Shown here one piece after another: positions 10,144 to 22,664 of a DNA stretch of 64,000 bases. This DNA comes from Phialocephala subalpina (Eukaryota; Ascomycota; Leotiomycetes; Helotiales; Mollisiaceae): positions 455,178 through 519,177 of the forward strand of contig FJOG01000010.1 of NCBI GenBank assembly GCA_900073065.1, written 5' to 3'. The notes under the pieces are model-generated. The model was not told where the DNA came from. It saw nothing but the letters and a program-made list of their open reading frames with translations, and made no database searches. A program made the position numbers and the translations under genes. The number at the start of each line of letters is the position of its first letter. Position 1 is the stretch's first letter.

Positions 10144-11534
10144 ATGGGAGGAGGTGACGGATATCGCTCTGTGGCTTACTTTGTGAATTGGGCGATTTAT
10201 GGGAGGAAACATAGACCGCAGGATTTACCGGCTGAGAAGGTGACGCATGTTTTGTATGCGTTTGCTAATGTTAGGCCGGATAGTGGGGAGGTGTGAGTGT
10301 TCATTTTCTTTTCTTTTCTGTCTTTTGGAGCGGATGATGGTATTGGGGTTGGGTGTTTGTTGGTGGATGTGGTGGTGGAGTTGGGTTGTTGAAGATCGTT
10401 TGGTCCGAGTCGATTTACGAGAAGTACTTCAGATCTTCAAGTTGATGATCACAAGACCTTCGAGTGTCTTTCAGTACTCGTGAACCTCTACTGACTCCTC
10501 TCAGCTACCTCACCGATCTCTGGGCCGACAAAGACATCCACTGGGAAGGTGATTCCTGGAACGACACCGGCGACAACCTCTACGGCTGCATGAAACAACT
10601 CAACCTCCTCAAATCCCGCAACCGCTCCCTCAAAGTTCTCCTCTCAATCGGCGGCTGGACCTATTCCTCTAACTTCGCCGTCCCGGCTTCCTCCCCAGCT
10701 TCCCGCCAAAAATTCGCCTCCTCATGCGTTGAGCTCATCAAAGACTATGGGTTCGATGGTATTGACATTGATTGGGAGTATCCAAAATCACGGACCGAAG
10801 CTCAACACTTTGTTTTGTTGTTGAAGGAAGTTAGGGAGGCTATGGATCATTATTCCCACAGTTTGAGAGAGAGACATCATTTTGAACTTACGGTAGCTTG
10901 TCCCGCTGGCCCACAGAATTATCAGAATATGGATATTAGGGGAATGGACCATTATCTCGATTTCTGGAACTTGATGGCTTACGATTATGCTGGGTCTTGG
11001 GACACTCATGCTGGGCATCAAGCCAATCTCTGTGGTTGCGGTGATCCTAAGAGGACTCCATTCAACACCGAACAAGCGGTAGACTATTACAAGAGCCAGG
11101 GGGTTAGGTCAGACAAGATCGTACTTGGGATGCCGTTATACGGACGAGCATTTCAAAACACAGACGGGATTGGAAAACCGTATTCTGGTGTGGGAGAGGG
11201 AAGTTGGGAAAACGGAGTCTTCGATTTCAAAGCACTACCTCTCCCCGGAGCAGAGGAGAAATACGACCCCGAAGCAAAAGCGACGTACAGCTACGATCCA
11301 GCAAAGAGACATCTCGTAACGTACGACACAGTCCAGATGGCGAGAGAGAAAGCAGAATGGATTAAGAGACATCGACTTGGTGGTGGTATGTGGTGGGAAA
11401 GTTCAGCGGATAAACCGGGCAGTGAGAGTTTGATTGGGAATGTGGTTGATGTGCTTGGGAGGCTGGAAACGAAGAAGAATTGCATCGACTATCCGCATTC
11501 GAAATTTGAAAATTTGAGGAAGGGCTTCAAGTAG
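10144..11534 (+). CDS. Chitinase, glycoside hydrolase family 18
   Basis: The enzyme hydrolyses beta-1,4-linked N-acetylglucosamine in chitin. Exons 10144-10292 and 10505-11534 give 392 aa; the 212-nt intron has GTGAGTG at its start and CTCTCAG at its end. The catalytic motif [10 protein letters not shown] is complete, with the proton-donor Glu at about residue 140. [30 protein letters not shown] and [12 protein letters not shown] are the other family landmarks. The start [20 protein letters not shown] fits fungal class V chitinases without a secretion signal, as known for autolysis-linked enzymes. However, the frame is open upstream and codes a hydrophobic anchor lacking an ATG, so the true N-terminus and location are uncertain. 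No chitin-binding module is present. Confidence 0.93.
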
Positions 11535-12816
11535 AACTGGGAAGTAACGTCATGGATTTGAGGATGGAAAATTGGCATGGGGTATCGAAAACAACAGCAT
11601 AGCCTGGAATTCAAAATTCATCGGTGCCCAATTGCAGTCCAAGCACCTTCTTACACACATCTCCAAAATCTCAAACATTCAACAACCCCAGCATCAAGAT
11701 TGGCGATTTCATACCCCTCCTTGAAACCCATAACATATCATCATATACAAGATCAGCACCCCACTATCCCAATCCAGAACGAATGTGGTACAATTTAGAC
11801 ATTGAGACCAGACGAAAACTGTTACACAAGCCTGTCAAAACTTGGAGAACAGACATTTAATATCAGATGATGGATATAGCTGCCACGGTTCACTCCACAC
11901 CGTCCACTTAGGCATTGGGAATTTGCCGTTGCGATGAACATGTTCGTTGTGCGAAGTGCAACATACCGAGGAGATGTCGGATTTGAAGAAAGAACGGACT
12001 TATGGGCAAGGATAATCTCGGAGAACGAAAGCGAAAACGAGATGAAAGAACAATGCTATGAGACGAATACTCGGCCTGAATTATGTTTTACACTAGATGA
12101 GAATAAGGAGAGATTAGGTAAAGCTTCAGTTTCTGTTGGCTTTTCGATGCTATATGCCTCGATGCTCCAAAGCCATGGGCAACTTGACAAGACAACCATG
12201 AGCCTCCATTACATATTTCATCTTCAGTAAACGCTCCCTGGACAGGTTAGTGCCCCAAACCTCCCCCTTTCCGTTTAGCTCCTCAGTCAATGTTAGGATC
12301 GGAGGTACCAGTGTCTCTGCTCAGATTGGTAGCGCCAACGTAGATTTGCAACGAAAGTTCCTCAATACCCCAAGCCGGAGAAGGTCAGTAAGAAGTTTCA
12401 TTGTGTATCTCACAGCGGACGCTTTTCTACCCGGAGTCTCTTGTGCCTGGGTATAGCTCAGTTACGTTTCATTTGACTGTAAAGTAAGCAAGCAGATGTA
12501 CCGATGTTATTCAGACATGTCTGAAAGCTCTAGTGCTTCATCACTCACTTCATCCTACCGTTGTATTTGAGGGCAGCAGAGTAAAGAGGAATGACGAAAG
12601 AGGGGAGTTAGAATGTGATGGATGGGAATATATACGCAAGCAGCAAGAAACAGGAGGCATAATGAGCTTGAAGATTGTAATTGTAGACTTCTACCAGAAA
12701 TTCCAATTTTGATTACAAAAACGCGCTCAAGCAAAGATATGTCGCTACTGAATACCATCCTCCTCAGTTTCTCCCTTTGAAGCCACTCCACGCATCCCAT
12801 CAAAGCAGGGAAGACA
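11535..12816. other. Intergenic between convergent genes: no gene seen
   Basis: Open frames here (for example 11934-12230, 98 codons) lack splice partners and protein-like composition. The region should hold two 3' UTRs. Nothing else was noticed in these 1.3 kb. Confidence 0.5.
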
Positions 12817-14968
12817 TCACAACTCCTCCTCATGCCCCTTCTTCTCCCCACTAACAATCTTCTGCTTCCCCTCGCCGACTTCCGGGCTCTCAGCCGCCAG
12901 CTGCAAATAATCATCTACAACCAACCTCGCAACATTCATCCCCATCAACGCACTCGTCTCCATCGTACTAATAAAACTCTCCATTCCACCCGTATAATAG
13001 AAGCCCCTCGCCAACTCCGGATCCTCGAACGTAACTCTCGGATACTCATACGGATAGCTTTGCCACACATGAGGATAGAACCATGTCAAATCCTCATTCA
13101 AGCTAAAATCTGGGGAGATAGTTGTGTTTAAGAGTTTGGAGAGGAAGGAGGGTGTGATGGGTGAGGGAGAAAATATTTTGTAGAGATGTTCGGGTTCCAA
13201 GGTGGAGGGGTTTATGACGGTACGGAGGGTGGAGATGGACCAGAAACCGGCGGATCCGACGCCGTGGGAGGCGTTGGGGGGTACTTCGTCTGCGGGGAGG
13301 GTGGTGAGGATTGTGGTTGGAACAGCAGTCCCTGCAGTGAGATTGAAGAATGATCCGCTAATGGAGCGAGGCGAAGTAAAGAGAGTAACGTGGAGGGTTA
13401 CGTAGGGTATGGTGTCTGGCGTGCGTTTAAGAAGGCCGTCTTCGATGGAGATATTGGAGTATTGATATGGACCGGCGAGGATGACAGTGTCGAATGGTTC
13501 GGTGTTGGTGTGGATGTCAAGAGAGTCGAGAGAAGGAGTAGTAGTCTTGATGCTATACCTTCCAGAGTTTTTGGTGATGGAGCTTACGGTTGTGTTGAGG
13601 AGGGTGAGTGCTTGGGAGGAGTTAAGCATGCCGGCGAATATTCGCCAGTTTCCTCCTTCGATTTGCATGGCTCCGTTGATGGCCATACAGACCATTGTTT
13701 CGAGGCCGTGGATCACGTTGAGGTTTTGACCATAGTTTACTCGGGTGCTGGCTTGGATAATGTCGGTTGTAAATGGTGCTCCAATCTATAAAGGTCAGCA
13801 TAGGTTCATGAAGAAGCTGGGCTGACTTGCGTTGTTCTCCTTCAAGAGCTGCTCGCCAGTCAAGGCTGTTACTTCTGTAAGGCCCAAGTCGAACACTCTA
13901 TCCGAGAGTGTTCTGAATGGAAAGAAGGGAAATTCATAAAGCTTCCGGAATTTCCCCACAGTGCTCTGCATCAGGCGCTGTGTTCGAATAGGAGCAAGTC
14001 CATACTTCCACAATAGCTTGGCAATGTCCCAGTAATACCATCCACTATCTTGCTGTTCGAACACAAACTGTTTCCCATTCCATATGCCAAGAAGCTCTTT
14101 ATCACCTCCTTCGGTTTGCTCCCGGGGTCTAAGTCCAAAAGCCTCGCTTGAGTTTTTGAGGATGGTGTTGACCTCGACGAAAATGCTGGCTCCGAGCTCG
14201 ACTGGTTCCAGAGGATTGCCGTAAGCATTAACAGTGGTGGAGCGTCCTCCTACGTAGGAACTCCGCTCGAAGACAGTGATGTTGATAGGGATGCCTGATT
14301 TATTGGCATTTTGTTGTAAGTAATAGGCTGTTGATGAGCCTGCCGCTCCAGCGCCTTTGAGACCTTGTTAGTTGCTATAATGAAAGAAGAGAAGAAGAAA
14401 ATTGGGTTCCAAAGAGCTAATGAAAACGCCTGATGGAAGATCTAATAGATTAGAGGATAGAATTATTCTAAGCAAAGAAAACTCTGATGGCTGTGTAACT
14501 TAAATCTCACGTGTTCGTACACCTTGAATGGTTGACTCTCATTACTTGAAAGCTTGGAAAAAGGGTACTGCATATAAGTCTCATCCTGACTTCGGGATGA
14601 CTATCCGATTTGTTCTGGAACATAGCTCCAAATGAAACATACATGCAGTTTGACATTACATATTCACATTTCGTACGGGATGCTTTCAGGGGCTTCCTTC
14701 CTTGACGACAGCGAAAGATCGGATGAAAATGGAATCAAAGTATCGAAGTCCGTACAGGATCCAGATATCGGAGGTCTGATATTGACTGAGGATTATAAAA
14801 CGTACCAATAATTGCAATTCTTTTCGCTGTTGGGTCTGCATAAACAGTGTCTACGCCATCAGTCTCCGCGAATGCAACGGATGAGAATGGCCATAAATTC
14901 AAGCCATAAGTTTGGTGGCAGAGCAATGAGATAATGAGCGTGACTACGAAGTTCCAGCCTGCGTACAT
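12817..14968 (-). CDS. Prenylcysteine lyase/oxidase-like FAD protein
   Basis: This flavoprotein family oxidatively cleaves the thioether of prenylated cysteine released when lipidated proteins are degraded. Exons 14968-14806, 14354-13831 and 13785-12817 give 551 aa. Residues 1-25 (MYAGWNFVVTLIISLLCHQ) are a signal peptide, so the enzyme is expected in the secretory pathway or vacuole. The FAD-binding fold starts at about residue 50 with IAIIGAGAAGSSTAYYL; the ERSSYVGGRSTTV segment also fits the FAD site. TRVNYGQNLNVIHGLETMVC belongs to the family's lyase domain. The first intron is 451 nt, long for this genome, and the second is a 45-nt GC-AG intron fixed by reading phase. Several N-glycosylation sites are present. 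It is divergent from CCT6. Confidence 0.88.
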
Positions 14969-15210
14969 TTTGAGATGGTGGTTGATATAACCAGTTTGAA
15001 CACTGATGAAGCTGTTGTTGAGTGGTGTGGTGTCAGCCTGATGAACGCTGCAGCCTTGTGATTCCCAGGAAGCGAATTTCTTGGCATCGCCGTCGCGCTT
15101 CCAAATGTATCGACGCGAAAAAAAGCTTCGAACATCGAACTCCTCTGCCACAAACCCTCACGATCTTCGATACCCCAGACAAGCTTCTGAAAGAGTAATC
15201 TAATCCGAAG
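14969..15210. promoter_or_regulatory. Divergent promoter of prenylcysteine lyase and CCT6
   Basis: Only 242 bases separate the two start codons, so both genes must share this region. No defined element was recognised. Confidence 0.45.
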
Positions 15211-17085
15211 ATGTCGGCCGCACAGCTTCTCAACCCAAAAGCTGAATCAAGAGTCGGTCTTTTGCTCCCGCAGGAAAAAAATATGTACTGACTAGGCCCA
15301 GAGAAGAGGAGAAGCTCTGAAAGTTAACATCAGTGCTGGTGAAGGTCTGCAAGATGTCTTAAAGTCGAACTTAGGTCCTTTAGGGACCATCAAGATGTTT
15401 GTTCTGCCATATGTAATCGAAATTCATAGCTAACGCTATCCAGGCTTGTTGACGGTGCAGGTGGAGTATGACCAAGCTCCCAAAGCTGCTTCTATACCAT
15501 TTCTGACATTCTGCGCAGATAAAACTTACGAAAGATGGAAACGTACTGTTACGAGAGATGCAAATACAAAATCCTACGGCGGTAATGATTGCACGAGCAG
15601 CTACAGCACAAGACGACATCTGCGGTGACGGAACCACCTCCGTTGTGCTCCTCGTTGGAGAGCTCCTCAAGCAAGCAGACAGATACATTTCCGAAGGATT
15701 ACATCCAAGAATTATCACAGATGGTTACGAGATTGCCAAGACAGAGTCTTTGAAGGTATGGTCCAATCCTGGTTTGTGAGGGTTCGATTTAACAGCTGTT
15801 GCAGTTCCTCGACGAATTCAAGCTGTCAAGAGAGGTGGACCGAGAACTCCTGTTATGCGTTGCACGAACATCCCTTTCTACGAAGCTCAACCATACCCTG
15901 GCCGAGAAGCTCACACCTGATATTGTCGATGCGGTTTTGGCTATCTACCAAGCTCCTGCGAAGCCCGATTTACACATGATCGAAATCATGAAGATGCAAC
16001 ATAGAACCGCTTCCGAAACCCAACTCATCCGCGGTCTGGCCCTAGATCACGGCGCGAGACATCCTGATATGCCCAAGAAGGTAGAGAATGCCTTCATTCT
16101 GAGTCTGAACGTCAGCTTGGAGTACGAGAAATCCGAAATCAACTCTGGATTCTACTACTCGAGTGCTGAACAGCGGGATAAGCTTGTTGAGAGTGAGCGT
16201 CGGTTCGTGGATGAGAAATTACGGAAAATTATCGAGTTGAAGAAGGAAGTTTGCGGCAACGACCCCAAGAAGGGATTCGTTATCATCAATCAGAAGGGAA
16301 TTGACCCTCTGTCTCTCGATGTTTTGGTCAAGAACGGGATCTTTGCGCTGAGAAGAGCAAAGAGAAGGAACATGGAGAGATTACAGTTGATCTGTGGCGG
16401 CACTGCTCAGAACAGCGTGGATGATCTGAGCCCCTCGATTCTGGGATGGGCAGGCAACGTCTACGAGCATCAGTTGGGCGAGGAGAAGTACACATTCATC
16501 GAGGACGTCAAGGAGCCAAAGTCGGTCACTATCCTCATCAAGGGTCCAAATCAGCACACCATTACCCAGATTTCGGATGCAGTACGCGACGGACTTCGCA
16601 GCGTCTACAACATGATTGTTGACAAGAGCGTTGTTCCAGGAGCAGGAGCCTTCCAGGTCGCTTGCGCGGCTCACTTGAATAGCGAGGCTTTCCGCAAGAC
16701 CGTCAAGGGTAAGGCGAAGTGGGGAGTTCAAGCATTTGCGGATGCTTTGTTGATTATTCCAAAGACCTTGGCTGCTAATGCTGGACATGACATCCAGGAC
16801 GCACGTAAGTTTTCTCACAAGCTTTTCAGATGACTAGCTTCTAACACGATCATAGTTGCCAGTCTTCAGGACGAGCAAGCAGAGGGCAACGTTGTTGGTC
16901 TTGACTTGAAGTCAGGCGAGCCAATGGATCCTGTTCTGGATGGCGTGTATGATTCGTTCCGAGTATTGAGAAATGCGATTGCTTCCAGCTCTGGCATTGC
17001 ATCAAATCTTCTACTCTGCGATGAGATGTTGAAGGCACGACAGATGGGTAGACAAGGTGGACCAGGTCCTGGAATGGATGAGTAG
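15211..17085 (+). CDS. cct6: Chaperonin CCT/TRiC subunit zeta
   Basis: One of eight subunits of the cytosolic ring chaperonin that folds actin, tubulin and WD40 proteins. The six exons are 15211-15252, 15302-15396, 15444-15465, 15519-15755, 15805-16804 and 16856-17085. The zeta type is shown by LNPKAESR at the start, [20 protein letters not shown], the ATP-site [27 protein letters not shown] and [15 protein letters not shown]. The C-terminal part has [20 protein letters not shown]. Exon 3 is only 22 nt. The first intron has a GTCGGT donor. The length (about 540 aa) and order of motifs match the family, and all junctions keep phase. The C-terminus [12 protein letters not shown] is a typical Gly-rich chaperonin tail. 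Confidence 0.95.
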
Positions 17086-18109
17086 AGTACAAAGGAGCAC
17101 AGGCACACGTGCGGCTTTCGGCTCGTTTTGACCACGATGCTCAACGTTGGCATGGCATGGTGTCTTCGGCGCTTCTCGTTTGACGATGTAACACTGTACA
17201 GTAACACTCATCCCGAGGAAGAATTGGAAGGCGTATGTACCGGATGAATAGATCGCATCGAAGCCAAAATAGTCAAAAAAACAGATGTCCTTCACTTTCC
17301 ACGACTTTTCTTGCCGTGACATGCAGAGCGTTTTGTACGACGGCACCACGGGAACTGCAACCACAAATGCGAGCTGTCCTAAAGCGTGAGGGTCTAATTG
17401 CTTCTGGCCAAGAGCAGCTAAGGTGCCAAGCATCAATAAATGTTTCCTCGCTCAGTGTGCCCTTAAACATGCGGGGTCGATTTAAGCGGGTAAATGATAA
17501 ATGACCGCATTCAGGAGTTTAGAGTTGCATACGCTGTTCCTCTGAGGGGCCACTTCGAGGCACGAGGTACTTTTCGGGAAGCTTTCCAGCGTCTAAGATC
17601 TGCTGGCTGATTTGGAAGATCTGACAAGCAAAACTTAAAGACCCGGTGCTTGTACATTATTTACACTTCCACTCAAGGAGGCCCTGCTTTCTTCTTTTGA
17701 CTCTTTTCATCCTGCAAGCCACTCATTCGCACAAAAGAAGACTAATCTTAGCAACCCGTAAGGTTAGCCCCGTCCACAATCTACAGCTGACACAGTCTCC
17801 AAATTGACCCTTGTAGCCATCCCCTGTCGCTAGACCAGCGAGACCCAGGAAAGCAGCCGAGAAGCAGCAACCTCGCCGCTTGCATTCTCGTCCTCGAGAC
17901 AAAAAGTCCCTGAAGGGTTCACGACTTTACCTTTCTAGATTCCAGTTTTGCATCTTCCTTACCCGTCGCCTCTGGTCGCCAATTCCGCTTAGCAATTCTG
18001 TCTTCTTTCTGAAGATGCTGTTCCAGTCAACAACACATCGCTGACAACTTGGTGTCGCGTGCTCCCCTCCGGTCCTTTACTCCCCTTCGAGCGGCCACGA
18101 TCCTCGAAA
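17086..18109. other. Intergenic: no gene seen; long 5' region of the mannosidase
   Basis: Short frames only. The last 400 bases are C/T-rich (17690-18050), as expected of a long 5' UTR or promoter of the downstream GH47 gene. Confidence 0.5.
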
Positions 18110-21100
18110 ATGTTCCGCTTTCGACGGTACCGGGTGTTCGTGGTCTTTGCAATCATTGCAGTTGTTCTTTTCTATCGGTTGACGAAGGCGAGGGATTGGA
18201 CTCTGCCGCAGCTTGAGGATTTCGAGGTATCGCGCCCAGCAGAAGGGAACGATGTCGGATCAAACCCGATCAAGACTACGCCTCCGGCGGCTCTGAAAGA
18301 TGAGACCAAAGAGAAAGTCCAACCTCAGACTGCTACGCAGATTCGCACATCGACTTCTACGAAGACCACCCAGGCCACCTCAGCAGCTGAAGTCGCCAAA
18401 CCGACACCGACACCCAAAACCGACGCTCCCTCAGTCCCAGCTATTGTCCTCCCTAACCGAAAACCTATACCACCAACCAAAGTTTCCGAAGATGAGGACA
18501 CGGACGAGATACACGCAGTCGGACCGCCTGGCAGACAGGAGTTACCTTCTTTCACGGCAGTGCCGACGACCATACATTGGGCGAAGCAGGTGGAGCATTT
18601 CCCTGTAGCTACAGAAGACATAATTCACTTACCTACCGGACAACCCATCAAGATACCCAAAATTCAACACTCATTTAACGACGAGACTCCAGATGCGAAG
18701 ATCAATAGAGAGAAGAGGCAAACGAAAGTGCGAGAGGAGTTCCAGAAAGCATGGGCAGGATACAAGACGCAAGCATGGCTGCATGATGAACTATCGCCTG
18801 AAACGGGCGGTTTTAAAGACCCCTTTTGTGGGTGGGCGGCGACTTTGGTGGATGGCTTAGATACACTTTGGATTATGGGTCTGCATGAGGAGTTCGAAGA
18901 AGCCGCCAGAGCTGTTGATTTGCTCGACTTCACCACTAGCCCACGCGGAGATATCCCCATTTTCGAAACCACGATCAGATATTTGGGAGGCTTGATTGCA
19001 GCTTATGATGTTAGTGGATTTAAGTATAAGAATCTGCTGGACAAAGCTGTGGAATTGGCAGAAATCTTGTTGGGAACTTTTGATACTCCTAACAGGATGC
19101 CAGTGCTATACTATCACTGGAAGCCAACTTTTGCATCGCAGCCAAAGATGGCAAGCCAGAGGGCGAACTTGGCTGAGCTTGGATCATTGTCCATGGAGTT
19201 CACAAGATTGGCACAGCTAACTCAGAATCAAAGATACTACGACGTTGTTGCTCGCGTCACAGACGCACTATCTGAGTGGCAGGATCGCGGGACCATGCTT
19301 GGTCATGTCTTCCCAGACAATGTGGATGCTTCCGGCTGCAATCGTACCGCCAAAGCTCAGCAACCTATGTCTGCGGTAGGAGAGCCAGCAATTGTCCCTG
19401 GAAAGATTCTCGAAGAGCCGATTGGGTATAAGCCAGAGACTCCTGGCAATGTGCCAGAACCTAAACCGAAGAAAGCGAAAGACAAATCTGGACCAGGGAC
19501 GTTGGAGCTTCAGATCGCGGACGGTGGGCCAGGATCAGTGTCGAAGGGTAAAATAGCTGGGTGGGATGAGAACGAAAAGAAGCATGCAAAGAGGCAGTTG
19601 AATACCCCTGCTATTGCGCAGGACACACCTGCTAAGCTGGATATACTTGATACTTCTTCGAATGTCACTTCGAAGCCTACACCGACTGTAGATACAATCA
19701 CTGGCCTACCCCTAGATATTCCAGTAGCGAAGGCGAAGGTAGGAGATTCTCTAGGCAATTGGGATTGTCAACCTCAGGGCTTAACATCGGCTTCTACATT
19801 TGGTGCTGAGAAGTTCTCGATGGGAGGTGGTCAAGATTCTACATACGAGTATTTCCCCAAGGTAAGTCTGTTTAGAATCTGATGTGTTCGTAGCTAATTT
19901 CTGGAAGCAATATCTTCTCCTAGGTGGTCTTGAGCCAAAGTACAAGAAGATGTACCTCGAAACCATCAAAGACATCAAAGAATACATGCTCTACCGACCC
20001 ATGATTCCAGACAATCGCGATATTTTATTTTCAGGATCCGTTACCACGCGAGGCGATCCCAAGCACGATGCGAAACTCAGTGCAGATGTGGAGCATCTCA
20101 CCTGTTTCATCGGTGGAATGGTGGGAATGTCAGCTAAGATCTTTGGTCTCGACGAAGATGTAGAGATCGCAAAGAAGCTTGCCGATGGTTGTGTTTGGGC
20201 TTATGAATCTACGGATTCGGGTATTATGCCCGAGGGCGCGACTGTGTATCCTTGCGAGAGCGTCACAGACTGCAAATGGAACCAGACAGCCTACTACCTA
20301 TTCCTGGATCCCATGGGAGAGACGAGAGATATTCAGGTTGTGGAGTACCTGGAGTCGAAAGCAGAGCGAGAAGCGGAGGAGATGGCGGCATTGAAAGCTG
20401 CAGGGATCAAAGAAGCTGAGGGAACAAATACCGACGACACCGAGACCAAGGACATGTTGGACACGCCGTCTGGTAATTCCACATATGTTGATTTGGACAC
20501 GACCGATCCATCTCGCGGTACTGAATCTCTGAAGAAAGAGAAGCCTATGTCTTTGCCTAAGCGTTCTCTGGAGAAGCGTCAAGATAATCCCAAGAAGGAC
20601 TTGCCAAAGCCAATAACTCACAACTTCGCCGAGCCCGACATTCCCTCGAAGTCCACTCAACAAGATCAAACCAAGCCACAAGACTCAAAGCCAGACCTTG
20701 TTTCCGCAGCTACGGAGAAAGACAGGGCACTCAAACAAAAGTCGGACAATACGGAAGCTGAATTGGAGGATATAGCCTCATCTGGACGTCAAGCTGAAAT
20801 GCCTCTTGTTGAGCACAAGCTGCCCAAAGGAGACCTCGATGCGCAAACATTGCCACCAGACCCATTACGCCCTCTCAATCATACCGAATATGTCGAGGCT
20901 CGAATCAAGCAAAACAACCTTCCTCCTGGATTTGTGACCCTGAAGTCTAGGAAATACATTCTCCGGTAAGTTACTCGCCATCCAACTTTGGTCAAAATAC
21001 TGACGAACCCCCAGACCTGAAGCCATCGAATCCGTATGGTACATGCACCGCATCACCGGCGATCCCTCATGGCAAGACAAAGGCTGGAAGATGTTCGAAT

Positions 21101-21309
21101 CCATCATCAACGCCACCTCAGTTGAATACGGTCACTCCGCTATCTATGACGTGACAGTCGCTTCACCTACCCCTCAAAATTCAATGGAGAGCTTTTGGCT
21201 TGCGGAGACATTGAAGTACTTTTATTTACTTTATTCTACGCCTGATACGATCAGTCTTGATGAGTGGGTGCTGAATACGGAGGCTCATCCTTTTAAGAGA
21301 CCTGGTTGA
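18110..21309 (+). CDS. Class I alpha-mannosidase, glycoside hydrolase family 47, with large inserts
   Basis: The enzyme trims alpha-1,2-linked mannose from N-glycans in the ER or Golgi. Exons 18110-19861, 19908-20965 and 21015-21309 give 1,034 aa, about twice a minimal GH47. The first residues, [20 protein letters not shown], make a type II membrane anchor, followed by a Thr/Pro-rich stalk to about residue 195. The catalytic domain begins with [20 protein letters not shown] and [17 protein letters not shown]. It is interrupted by two disordered inserts, at about residues 412-545 and 729-905, and resumes each time. The end [10 protein letters not shown] carries the calcium-binding threonine of the family. 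[15 protein letters not shown] and PEGATVYPC fit the barrel. The start is the ATG at 18110; the open frame upstream lacks one. ER versus Golgi location cannot be decided. Confidence 0.93.
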
Positions 21310-22664
21310 AAGATGAGCCAGGTGAAGTGGGCGAAAAGTGGTCCTGTAATTTATGGCATTAGGGGGCCTGCATTGGAGTTCTAGGTTACTATATTGCATT
21401 GAACCTCTCATGAAGCTGGGATGCGCGTCCCGGGCAGGGATTGCGAGGGACGCATGCATGTGTCTGGCGTTGAGGGCATCTTCTAGGAGATTGAAGCATA
21501 GAAATCTTATATGAAAGTCATTTTGTCATCATGTCGCGTTCTTCTTCAATGCGATGATAGAAAGATGCGGCTTTCGAACGAACTTGGGAGTGTGCGTATT
21601 TGTGAGACGTAGTCTCGCTCTGAAAATGTCCGTCCTAAGGTTGAGGATAGCAAGTGCCTGGGTTGCTCCTCCCACGTCGATAATCCTTCTCTTCGGCAGC
21701 TTTGTTCTCCAGTGCGCCTTCGATTATGTGAATTCAACAATACCATTCTAATGTTTTCGTAGGGTTTTCTTAGTGTTATGTTTCTGTTGCAGACTAGGGC
21801 AGCGTTTCGGGATCCTGAGGTTGGGAGAGTTTGGGGGCTTGGTGGGGTGGGACTACTGATCAGTAGGTTGTGGTTTTATGATTCATGATGGTGTATTATG
21901 TTGCATTTTGATGAACGTCCTGAGCTTCTGTTCTTTAGTCCTTGATTTTCAACATTGCAGAAGTTAATTGCTGGCTCCTCCGTCTTGCGTTAAGGCCGCC
22001 TAGCTTTGGTGCTGTTACAGGAAGGATTGTTGATTGCTCAAACTTGATAGTCCCTTCCTTCCTCCATTCCGTGAAACTTGAATGCTAGCTGTATACAAGA
22101 GGCTGTACCTGCATCTGTGGTAAGATTCATACTGGCCTTTTGTGAGTCGAGCTGACTCTTGACGTTTGGAAAACGAACATCGGGGACTAGCTAGCGTACA
22201 CACTACTTTAGCGAGGATATAAGACCTTCTTCGTTTGCTCCTTCATCGCCTTCTTTACTCCAACAAACTTCTTTGCTCGATGACGTTCTTCGCGTCAACA
22301 GAACACTAAGGCGATGCATGAATGATCTTCTTCAGTCGAGTGACTTACTTGAGCTTGAGTCAAATCTTCACTCTCTTTTGTTCGATTATTACTGATTCTT
22401 CTTAGTTTTCTGCGCTCATTCCTAACCCCCTATTGCTTGAGACCTGCGAAGCAAGACCGAACATGGGTATTTCATGTTCACAAGCTTCAGCAGTGAGATT
22501 ATTGCAACGTCTTTAAATCTCTGACCAGTGATGGTGTTTTAGTTCGGGTCACAGCAACATGCCTTGCTATTCAAAGAGGATATGAAATTTGCGATATGAA
22601 TTGCTACATTTGTCTCATCTCTTTTGTGTTCTCACGCCCACACACGTATTACGGATAGAACGAT
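21310..22664. other. Intergenic: no gene seen
   Basis: About 1.35 kb with only short frames; T-rich around 22200-22450. This holds two convergent 3' UTRs. No repeat was recognised. Confidence 0.5.

Noticed and set aside
11934..12230. 98-codon plus-strand frame
   Set aside because: No promoter context, splice partner or domain; composition is not convincing.
18059..18109. Longer N-terminus for the mannosidase
   Set aside because: It would require a non-ATG start; the ATG at 18110 begins an ideal membrane anchor.
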